Shown here in pieces: positions 56,039 through 64,000 of a DNA stretch of 64,000 bases (its first letter is position 1; each line of letters begins with the position of its first letter). The stretch is taken from NCBI GenBank assembly GCA_026225945.1, contig JAMJFZ010001089.1, positions 6,199,501-6,263,500 on the forward strand. The letters run 5' to 3'. The notes below the pieces were generated by a model. The model had not been told where the DNA came from. It did not search any database and worked only from the letters and a program-made list of their open reading frames with translations. Both the position numbers and the translations under genes were made by a program. Source of the stretch: Cricetomys ansorgei. Taxonomy: Eukaryota; Chordata; Mammalia; Rodentia; Nesomyidae.

Positions 56039-56413
56039 CAGGCTTGCAGTGATTCCAAATTTTTTGCAAAGCTGTTGGATTAAACGCTTTCAGACTCCTA
56101 ATTTGCAGGAAGACTCAGCCCATGCTCCCTCCACAGTTCTCCCCTCAGATCATGGAAGGAATGACTGAAGAACCCCCACAAGTGTTCATCAACCCCTGAT
56201 GCTGTGGTGTGATCCCATGCTCCTCATGGGAGTACGACCTAGATACAAAGACATATCTGTCTCACCTAGCTTTCTCCAGACTGTTTTGTGAGATACAACT
56301 GATCTGTACAGATCTATCTATCATAGACCAGTTGTACTCACGAAAGCCTTGGTAAAGATGGCATTTGCAAATCTTTTTGTTCCTAGGGCTACAGTAATAT
56401 AAATACAACTGAA
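56039..56413. other. Unique sequence, nothing recognised
   Basis: No gene or repeat recognised. 'ctgatctgtacagatctatc' near 56299 is a small inverted repeat. Confidence 0.4.
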
Positions 56414-56418
56414 TAAGG

Positions 56419-56977
56419 TCTCTCAGTCAGGATTACTACTGTTGTGATGAAGCACCGTGAGCAAAGCAACCTGGGAGGGAAGGGTTTATTTGGCTTACTC
56501 TACCACATCACAGTTAATCATCAAGGAAAGCCAGGACAGGAGCTCAAGCATAGCAGGAACTAAAGGCAGGAGCTGATTCAGAGCACAGAAGGGTTCTGCT
56601 TACTGGTTTGCTCATCATGGCTTGCTCAACCTGCTTTTCTTTCTTTCTTTTTTCTTTTCTCTTTTTTTTCAAGACAGGGTTTCTGCTGTAATTCTGGCTG
56701 GCTGTCCTGGAACTCACTCTGCCTCCTTAGTGCTGGGATTAAAGGCGTGCACCCCCACTGTCCGGCTACAGTCTGCTTTCGTATAGAACCTAGGACAACC
56801 AGCCCAGGGATGGCACCACCCATAATCGGCTAGGTCCTCCCCTATCAATCACTAATTAAGAAAAAGCCTTACAGGCTTGCCCAGAGTCCCATCTTATGGG
56901 GGCGTTTTCTTAATTGAGGCTCCCTCCTCTCAGATGACTTTAGCTTGTGTCAAGTTGACATAAAACTAGCTGGGACA
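56419..56977 (-). mobile_element. MT-class MaLR solo LTR split by B1
   Basis: Same family as 18833-19251: 'gtgatgaagcaccgtgagc', 'aagccaggacaggagctcaagc', 'ccagcccagggatggcaccaccc', 'tgtcaagttgacataaaac'. Perfect 5-bp target duplication 'taagg' (56414-56418 and 56978-56982). A B1 sits at 56638-56772. Confidence 0.9.
56638..56772 (-). repeat. B1 SINE nested in the MT LTR, internally deleted
   Basis: 'caagacagggtttctgctgtaattctgg', then 'gaactcactctgcctcc' where about 35-40 bases of B1 (the 'gaccaggctggcc' part) are missing. Flanked by 'ctgcttt' duplications (56631-56637, 56773-56779). Confidence 0.88.
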
Positions 56978-57055
56978 TAAGGTAAACGTGAAAAGAAATA
57001 GAAGTCCAAGAAAAGGGGGTGTCAATAAAAACCAGTGTTATGGGGGGTGGGGTTG

Positions 57056-57262
57056 GGGGTTGGAGAGATGGCTAAGGGGTTAAGAGTGTTACTGCTCTTG
57101 CGGAGGACCAAGGGTGAGTTCCCAGCACCCGCATCCTGTGGCTCATAACCATCTGTAACTCCAGTTGTGGGGAATCCCAATGCACTCTGGGCTCCACAGG
57201 TACCTACACACATGTAGTATACAAAAACTCATGCAGGCACACACATACATATAAATTTAAAC
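57056..57262 (+). repeat. B2/B3 SINE
   Basis: 'ggttggagagatggctaagg', 'ctcttgcggaggaccaaggg', CA-rich tail. Confidence 0.9.
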
Positions 57263-57292
57263 CATACACACACACACATTTGTGTGGGGGAG

Positions 57293-57433
57293 TGAGATAG
57301 GGTTTCCCTGTTGTAACTCTAGCTGCCCTGGAACTCACTTTTGTAGACCAGGCTGGCCTTGAACTCACAGAGATCCTCCTGCCTCTGCCTCTCAAGTGCT
57401 GGGATTAAAGGTGTACGCCACCACCGCCTGGCC
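57293..57433 (-). repeat. B1 SINE
   Basis: 'gatagggtttccctgttgtaactctagc' to 'gtgtacgccaccaccgcctggc'. Confidence 0.95.
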
Positions 57434-57865
57434 CAAATATGTATTTTTAAAGTTCATTATGGAGGTGATTTCACAGAAGAAACAGCCTACATCTCAGAAA
57501 ACCAGGTGTCTTCTCACCCAGGACACATGGACAGTGGAAGAGATGCGCTAGACAAAAGACAAGACGTGCACGATTCTTCATCCCACATTGGTCCTGAGAC
57601 TACTTAATTCAACATTTTTTTTCACTACCCACCAACCCCATGACAGTCGCAAACCCACTTCTACTGTGTAGAGCCCATCTTCATCCGGTCCCCTGGCCCT
57701 CAGTAATGACTTCCTTTTCTCTCCCCTTTCAACAAGAACTCATTTACTACAAATCCCAAACCTGGCTGTAACCAAAACCATCTGCCCAACATCTATTTGT
57801 CGCCAGATGAAGGTGACCTGAGGAAATCACACAATTTTTATCCCTTTTAAATTCTTGTTTTAGGG
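57434..57865. other. Unique sequence, nothing recognised
   Basis: No gene or repeat recognised. Confidence 0.4.
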
Positions 57866-58080
57866 GGCTAACGATATGGCTCAGTGTTTAAGAGCGCTGC
57901 TTACTCTTCTAGAGGTCCTGGGTTCGATTCCCAGCACCCACAATGTTGGCTCACAACTGTCTATAACTGAAGTCCCATGAGAGCCAATGTCCTATCTGAC
58001 ATGCAGACGTACATGCAGAAAAAAAGAAAACACTCATATACATAAAATACATTAATAAATAAATCTCTAAAAATTAACAA
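57866..58080 (+). repeat. B2 SINE
   Basis: 'agggggctaacgatatggctcag', 'cctgggttcgattcccagcaccc', 'aataaataaatctctaaaaa' tail. Confidence 0.9.
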
Positions 58081-58109
58081 ATAAAATTTGTTTTAATTAT
58101 TTGGTGGGT

Positions 58110-58221
58110 AACGCGTTTGACTGGAGGTCAGCGGACAATAGACTCTCCTTCCACTTTCACTTGGGTTCCAGGCATCTAATGCAGGTCAGTGCTTTCACCC
58201 ACTGGGCCGTCCTCCAGCCCT
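58110..58221 (-). repeat. B3/B4-like SINE fragment
   Basis: 'cagtgctttcacccactgggccgtcctccagccc' is an antisense SINE head; the rest is diverged. Confidence 0.6.
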
Positions 58222-58302
58222 TTGTTTTTTATCTTTCATCTAAGTTTATTTAAAAATCTATGAGCAAAACTTTCAATGGGCTTTTCAAAACTTCCTAGCA
58301 TT

Positions 58303-58440
58303 AAGCTGGGCAGTGGTGGCACACACCTTTAATCCCAGCTTGGGAGACTGAGGTAGGTGGATCTCAACGAGTTCGAAGTCAGTGGGTCTACATAGTGAGT
58401 TCCAGGACAGCCAGAGTTACAACACAGAAACTCTGTCTAG
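58303..58440 (+). repeat. B1 SINE
   Basis: 'agctgggcagtggtggcacacacctttaatcccagc' to 'gttacaacacagaaactctgtc'. Confidence 0.95.
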
Positions 58441-58489
58441 AAAAAAAAAGAAAAGAAACCATTACATGTCCAATCAATCCAGTATCTCG

Positions 58490-60075
58490 TTCTCCAAGAT
58501 GACTATTTTATAGCTTTTCCTCTCTTCCCGAAATTCCAGAAGACCCTCTTCCCCTCCTCAGCCCTTTGACACTGATTTGCTTCTCAGAGAAAATAGAAAT
58601 AATTACAGTTCTACTCTGCCTTCTCACAACTCGGTTCTTTCTCTTTCTTTTTCCTTTAGACCATGTCTGTAACTCACAGCCACCACCCCACCCCCCACCT
58701 CATCACCTACCCTCCACCCTAACCCCCACCCCCACCCCACTCCCCATGCAGCTAAAAATGACCTTAAACTCTTGATCCTCAGATTGTCTGCTCCTGGCCT
58801 GGTTCTGGGTTTAGCAACTCCCATTGTCCCTTTTGCCTTCTGATTCACCTGTATTCCCTTGTCTTGCAAACCACTTCCACCTATATACCAAAGAGCTCTC
58901 AAGATTCCCCTCTCTTTTATAAAAGAGAGCTATCAGCCCTTAACCCACACATCCATATCACTTCCTGCCCCACCCCCAACACCCAGGAATCATCTTCCCA
59001 TAAAGTCTCTGCTTCTCCTGTGCTGTCTGATGACTCATTTCATCACAATCCTCCCCACCCCCATTCCACTGCTCTGCTTAAAACTGCTGCCTCAAATCTT
59101 GCCGCTCACTCCAGGTCCTCATCTTGGAGCCTCAAAGCAGGATTTGAGGTGTTTGACTCTTACAGAACATCACGCTTTTCAGACTGCCACACACAACCCT
59201 TCAAGCTTTCTCCTACTTCACTGGCAGCCTCGTTGGTCCTCCCTGCTCCCATCTCCCCCTTAGTCTGTCCCTGACACATTGTAGAGCCCCTGTGCTCAGC
59301 ACCTGCCTCAGGGCACAGGCCACACCTCCCACCCTGGATGACTGCTTCCTGACCTATGGATTTAAATACCGTCCCACACACTCGCCTCGTGACCCGCAAA
59401 CTTTATCTCCAGAACCGAGTCTTTATAAGATGATCCGAGCAGAGATTTTAATTTTCCAACCTAAACTACCTCTTTCCCTAGCTCACTCGGGAAACGCCTT
59501 CACCATCACACAGCTGTTCAGACTACAAATCAGGGAGTCATCCCTGCCTCCTCTCTCCCCCTCTCACTGCGCACCTAGTCATTCATTGGCAAACTCTCCC
59601 TCTATCCCTGAGACATCCTGAGCCCACCTACCGCCTCTTACCACACCCACAGAGGCCCATCTTTTAAACCACGGGCATAGTCCTCATTTGTCCTTCTCTG
59701 AAGCCAAACGGCCGGTTCACCTATGCCTGTCTTCTTCCACTACAGAAATTCTCCGAGAGTTTGCAGGGTTTTCTTTTCACGCTATAACCCAGATCATCTT
59801 CCCTCCCAGCTCAGCCTCCTCCAGTGGCTTCCTACTGCAGTACCAATACAATTCAAGGTCAAAATTTTGCCTGCAAGTCCACGGTGATCCAATCACTGGC
59901 TACCTCATTTCCTCCCGTTGGACACTCACCACCATGCCTACCTACTTCCTCATGGTCCATCTACCGAGTGTTTTTTCTACCACTTCCTGCCACACTTTCC
60001 ATTCAGCCTTCCGCCATCGTGGCCATCTATCCAGGTCTGCTCCTGGAATGATCTTCCTCCTCCTGCAATGCCTTT
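58490..60075 (+). mobile_element. Long L2 (LINE-2) relic with decayed reverse-transcriptase region
   Basis: Over about 1.6 kb the + strand follows L2 consensus order: 'ctgatttgcttctcagagaaaatag', 'accccca(tt)ccactgctctgc' and 'ggtcctcatcttggagcc' with 'gaggtgtttgactc' (the reverse-transcriptase region), 'tcctacttcactggcagcc', 'gatttaaataccgtcccac' with 'tttatctccagaacc', 'gggagtcatccctgcctcctctc', and the 3' phrases 'ctccagtggcttcctactgc' and 'tgatccaatcactggctacctc'. Frames at 58859-60149 are broken pieces of this relic; no intact protein. Unusually long and ungapped for an L2 in a rodent. Family from memory, not alignment. Confidence 0.75.
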
Positions 60076-60084
60076 TTTTTTTTT

Positions 60085-60166
60085 TTTGCCTCTGCACTTG
60101 GGATCAAGCACAGGTCCCCAAAGGCATTATAAAAGTGTTCTACCATTAAACTGTGGCCTCAGTCCC
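60085..60166 (-). repeat. ID SINE with T-run tail
   Basis: T-run 60068-60085, then 'cacttgggatcaagcacaggtcccc' and 'gttctaccattaaactgtggcc'. Confidence 0.7.
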
Positions 60167-60344
60167 ATTCTCTTATCAGTTTATGAAGCTGTGTTGTCTG
60201 TCGACTTGTTGGCTTCTTATGTCTCTGGCTTTCCCTCTGGGATATGTGTTTAATAGAGGAAGGAAGAGAATCTCCACTTGGCTTCTTTACCGCTATGACA
60301 CCGAATGCAAAATGAAGCTCTTTGAGACTACTGCTAAGAAGCCA

Positions 60345-60472
60345 GAGGCTCACATATATAATCCAAGCACTGGGGAGGCCGAGGCAGGAGGGTCACAGCG
60401 AGGTCTAGGCAGCCAGGCTGCACAGTGAGTTCCAGGCTGAGCTACAGTATGAGACTCTGTCTCAGAAAAATG
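60345..60472 (+). repeat. B1-like SINE
   Basis: 'gaggctcacatatataatccaagcactggggaggccgagg', 'gagactctgtctcag', A-rich end. Confidence 0.8.
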
Positions 60473-60479
60473 ATTGCTA

Positions 60480-60572
60480 ATGAAAGGAAGGTGAGGAAGA
60501 AGGAGAGAAGAGGGAAGGGAGGGTAAGCAGGGAAGAGAAGAGGACAGAGGAAACAAGAGGGAAGGAATGCAC
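60480..60572 (+). repeat. Purine-rich tract
   Basis: A/G-rich (gaaggaaggt, gagaagaggg) following the SINE tail. Confidence 0.85.
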
Positions 60573-61202
60573 ATTTAGGGTAGAGGATTATTTCCATTAA
60601 TCCGTCAAAGGGAAATCGCCACGTGAAGAGAATCGCCTTCATGGTTCCAACTTTGCGAAACCAGCTGGTAAGAGCTTACAGCGTTCCTGTCCTGTCCCCT
60701 AATTCAACCTGGCTTGGCTTTCTGGAAATTAGATGGTGTGGTTGCCACATCAAGATTCCCATCTAACAGGTGCATTCTTTGAATTGATTCAGGCAATCTA
60801 CTGCTAGAAGCATCTGCAGAAGAGATCGGCTAATGGACTCACACAGGCCACCCTGGAGCATTTAAGACTGTGAACTCCTGGAGGGCAGAGGCCCATCCCA
60901 TCATTACCTACAAAATAAACATCAAATGTAGATGGAGTAAGTTCTCTCTCTTCATGAGACCCTGTGCACAGCTGGTGGCTAACAGGATTGCCCTTAAAAC
61001 TACATTCATGGGGGCGTTATACCTTTCTCACACGTATTATCTGTTTAGCCCAATTATCGACTACTTCTAATGACCTTTCTCCTGTAGTCCTATTTGGTTT
61101 TGTTTAAATTACAGTATCTATGTAGTAGAAAAGTAGATATTGCAAAACAATACCTAATTTAAAATACACCTATTTTATCCAATCACCTACCCCCACCTCC
61201 CC
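60573..61202. other. Mostly unique; short L2 3' scrap
   Basis: 'gactgtgaactcctggagggcagagg' (60867-60893) resembles the L2 3' terminus and may be the displaced end of the 58.5-kb L2. Nothing else recognised. Confidence 0.4.
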
Positions 61203-61286
61203 TTGGTTGCATTACTGGGGATCGAACTAAGGACTTTGTATATTCTAGGGAAGCACTCTGAAAACTGAGCTAAGTCCCAAGCGCAG
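61203..61286 (-). repeat. ID SINE
   Basis: 'ttactggggatcgaactaaggac' and 'gaagcactctgaaaactgagctaagtccc'. Confidence 0.8.
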
Positions 61287-61296
61287 CCGTTTTTAT

Positions 61297-61406
61297 TGTT
61301 GTTTTGTTTTGAGACAGAGTAACTGGTAGGTGGGGATGACCTTGAACTTCTGAACATCTGCCTCTCGTGGGCTAGGATTACAGCGCTGTGCCACCCTGCC
61401 CACGTC
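61297..61406 (-). repeat. B1-like SINE
   Basis: T/G tail, 'gagacagagtaactggtagg', 'gaacatctgcctctcgtgggctagg', 'gtgccaccctgccc'. Confidence 0.7.
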
Positions 61407-61602
61407 CCACACATAGTCTTATTATAAATAAATAAAAGGGATCTGTCAAGAGGAGAGTTGATAGAAAAGGGAGTTGGTGGAGATGGGAATGAGGAGAGAT
61501 GGCATTGTGGGAAAGGACCAGAAATTCGGCTTCAGAGAGCTGTGGGGCTGCAGAGGTCAAATAAGTCAGGTAGGAAGAAAGGTAACAGCGTAGGAAGCCA
61601 TA

Positions 61603-61735
61603 TGAACTCGCGGGTGTGGCCCAGCATACCTATAGTCCCAGCACTTAGGAAGGCTGAGGTACAGAACGGACAGCTTGAGGCTAATGTGGGCTACATAAGA
61701 AGACTTTGTCTGAAAAAAATAAATAAATAAATAAA
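61603..61735 (+). repeat. B1-like SINE
   Basis: 'gcgggtgtggcccagcatacctatagtcccagcac', then (AAAT)n tail at 61717-61736. Confidence 0.75.
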
Positions 61736-61962
61736 AACATTATTTAAAATTTGAACTTCGAAGGCCACCTGAAGATGGGTGGGGATTTTCGTGCAACCTT
61801 GTTTGTGAGTTACATCAGCAATATTTAGGAGGAGGGACATTCTACACACATGCTCAGTCTGGACTTTGAAGATCATCCATCAGTGGCTCCATGGGAATCT
61901 TAGAAGGCAACACCATCGGTGAGTGAGTTGCATTAGTAACAGGAGAAAGGATTTGTCTTAGT

Positions 61963-62312
61963 CCATTCACATGCTTATATGACATACCACAGACTAAATA
62001 ACTTAGAAAGCCAGAAACCTAGCTGCCTCAGTCTGGAGGCGGAATAGTCCATGAAGAAGATCCAACAAGTTTACTGCCGAGTAAGACCCATGGCGTGATT
62101 CCCAGAGGGCACTGTCTTGCTTTGCCCTGCCTAGAATCAGGAAGAAACTCTGCGTTCCCCCCTCCCCCCACCATTAGACACTAACACCTTAGAAGAAACC
62201 TCCTCAAGATCAGACCACCTCCCAAAGACGGCACTTCCTGACGCCATCCTGTTAGGGGTTAGGGTTTCAGTGTATGAGCTGGGCTTTGGGGAGAACCTTC
62301 AGACATGGGAAG
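61963..62312 (-). mobile_element. MST/MLT1-class MaLR LTR
   Basis: Antisense: 'tgtcttagtccattcacatgc' at the left, 'accacctcccaaagacggcac', 'ggggttagggtttcagtgtatgagc' and 'ggggagaaccttcagac' at the right, in MaLR order. Confidence 0.75.
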
Positions 62313-62439
62313 GGGAGAAGGGAAACACAGATGAACTGCTGGTAATTCAGGTGAAAGGTGAGGGGCTGTGACGTGCACGGCAGGGAGGAAGAAGTCAGAG
62401 CTGAGCAGCACATCCAAGAGGAACCACCTGTACAGCAGG

Positions 62440-62990
62440 GCTTTTATCTCCCAGGCAAATCTTTCTGTGATTCATGAGATGCAGAGGCTGAGGCTGAATA
62501 AGGATGACGTGAAGCTTCTGGCCAGAGACTGCACAGGTGGTGACAGCATTCAGCAAGGAAGAGGGGGCAGGGAGACGGCCAGCTGGTTTGGAGGAGAATG
62601 CCCCCCGGGGCTTTGGTTGGGATGCATAGAACAAACTGGAGGTGTAGGTAGCTAGCATCTTGGGAGTAGATGACGAGGGAATGTCACAATTGCTGGTGCT
62701 GTGCAAATGGATGAAATCATCCCAGGAGAATGGGCAGAGCAAAAAAAAAGTGTTCCTCAGGATGGAAACTTGCAGTGCACAAAGGAGCAAGACCCAATGG
62801 TACTTTCAAAACCGTGTTGGGTGAGGAGGAAAGGATGATTTTATGTTTCACGGGACATGGACATGTTCATTGCCTAAGAGAAACAAGCTAACCGAGGCAA
62901 AGCAATAGATTATCCAGGAGCAATAGAGTGTTCAGGAAGGAATGCCGTCACTGGGACAGGATGGAAGAGGCTGGTTGGACTATTTCTCAG
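62440..62990 (-). mobile_element. Probable antisense L2 relic
   Basis: 'catcttgggagtagatgacgagg' and 'aaatggatgaaatcatcccaggagaatggg' match antisense L2 (around 'ttgggagtcatc' and 'ggatgagatcacc'), preceded by 'aataaggatgacgtgaagcttctggcc'. Weaker match to about 62990. Opposite orientation to the L2 at 58490-60075. Confidence 0.5.
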
Positions 62991-63769
62991 AGAACAGGCA
63001 GAAACTGACGGAGGAGTACTATCATGCCTAATCCAGGATAAAGATCGGGGATACTCTGAGGTCATCCGAAAGGTCTCGGTGTCCTCTGCAAAGAGGGAAG
63101 TGAGGAAAACTGAGAGGAGGCAGGTCCAGAATGGAATGATGGGAGTTGGAGTCTGGAAGAGGCAGGCTGGAGTAGGGGAAAGGCAGACGTGAAGATGAGG
63201 AGAGGGTCCAGCTTCCTTGAGCATTTCCTCTGTCACGGCGACTTCTGCGGGTCTTCAAGAGGCGCTGCAAGAACCCAAGAAAGGGTGGGAGCCTCTGAGA
63301 GCCTGGAAACGTTCTAGGTGGTGCATTGCTTCATCACGAATAATCTGAGCTACTTGGAAAAGGCCCAGAGGATGGTGACAGGGAGAGAGGTGATGGATGC
63401 TGGCCCCGCCTACTTGCCATCTCCCTTCTCCTTCCTCCTTTGCTGTTCTAACAAGGAAGGTGGCCAAATCTGGAACCTGTCCTGGGTGGAGGGGGAGCTG
63501 CCTTCTTTGCACCTTCCTGCAATCCCATGCTCAGGCTCTGCCTGGCTGCCCCACCCAGTTGCCGGCAACTCATGTGATTATCGGGAGAAATGTCAGAAAG
63601 TGCCCCACCGACTATTACAGAAAGGGTGATTCAGTGTCTTCTGATGTTGTTGTTGTTGTTTGGAACCTTCAGCTGGTTGTACTTACCTGTGTCTCAGACC
63701 CTGAAGCGGACACTCAGCATGTTTTCAGGCACTCATTCTCTACGGCATCCCCATATAGTGAGGAATACT
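62991..63769. other. Unique sequence, nothing recognised
   Basis: No exon recognised. Frames to 161 codons at 63318-63882 share no domain and run into a MIR. Confidence 0.35.
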
Positions 63770-63848
63770 TGGCACGAAATAGGTGCTGCCATGATCCAGC
63801 CTGTTTTACAGATGAGAAAACTGAGGCACAGCATTCTGCCTCTTTATT
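63770..63848 (+). repeat. MIR SINE fragment
   Basis: 'cctgttttacagatgagaaaactgaggcacagc' is the MIR core. Confidence 0.85.
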
Positions 63849-63883
63849 CACATACCATTCTGCCTTCCAAAAGACACCGTAAG

Positions 63884-64000
63884 GCTAGGCGGTGGTGGCT
63901 CACACCTTTAATCCCAGCACTCGGGAGGCAGAGGCAGGCAGATCTCTGTGAGTTGGAGGCCAGGCTGGTCTACAGAGTGAGTTGCAGGACAGCCAGAGTT
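63884..64000 (+). repeat. B1 SINE, cut by window end
   Basis: 'aggctaggcggtggtggctcacacctttaatcccagc' to 'ggacagccagagtt'; the 3' end lies outside the window. Confidence 0.96.

Noticed and set aside
59292..60149. Pair of open frames of 109 and 153 codons
   Set aside because: Decayed pieces of an L2 relic with frameshifts and an ID/T-run at the end; not a host gene.
63318..63882. Overlapping frames of 103 and 161 codons near the window end
   Set aside because: No domain, overlapping phases, and the 3' part is a MIR.

Overview
The window looks like intergenic or deep-intronic nuclear DNA from a muroid rodent. The evidence is its interspersed repeats: B1 (7SL-derived), B2/B3, B4 and ID SINEs, rodent MaLR (MT and ORR1-like) LTRs, Lx-type L1 3' ends, and a URR1-like hAT element, over a background of older mammalian MIR, L2, L1M, MLT1 and MER2-like copies. 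Several B1 copies share an unusual tail (ggttacaacagagaaaccctg), and two 337-338 bp LTRs look lineage-restricted. I lean towards Cricetidae (voles, hamsters, deer mice) rather than Mus or Rattus, but this is inference.

I recognise no protein-coding exon. The longest open frames (up to 175 codons) fall in SINEs, purine/pyrimidine tracts, an L2 relic or unique AT-rich DNA, and none shows a recognisable domain or signs of exon structure. No tRNA, rRNA, snRNA or CRISPR array was found. The sequence therefore divides into dated repeat insertions and repeat-poor islands that read like conserved non-coding elements (CNEs).

Layout: 0-7 kb holds B4, B2, ID_B1 and B1 copies, a small CpG cluster and a candidate CNE. 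7.8-12 kb is one old L1 copy split by MaLR, Lx and B1 insertions. 12-20 kb has SINEs, an MT LTR and three candidate CNEs (13.7, 15.5 and 19.5 kb). 20.9-21.9 kb is an antisense Lx L1. 22.3 and 26.9 kb carry two inverted solo LTRs with intact 6-bp target duplications, flanking a URR1-like element (23.1 kb) and the longest repeat-free island (24.5-26.5 kb). 28-33 kb has SINEs, a MER2-like element, an L1M 3' end and several microsatellites. 33.4-46 kb is repeat-poor with candidate CNEs at 33.4, 37.1, 38.1, 40.4 and 45.2 kb, plus a 28-base G run. 46-58 kb is SINE-dense and includes a split MLT1 and a split MT LTR. 58.5-60.1 kb is an unusually long collinear L2 relic, 61.9-62.3 kb an old MaLR, and 62.4-63 kb L2-like sequence in the opposite orientation.

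The spacing of islands resembles gene deserts around developmental transcription-factor genes, with distal enhancers and no local exons. I cannot name the locus. All conservation statements are inferences from sequence texture and my memory of repeat consensus sequences; no alignment was run.
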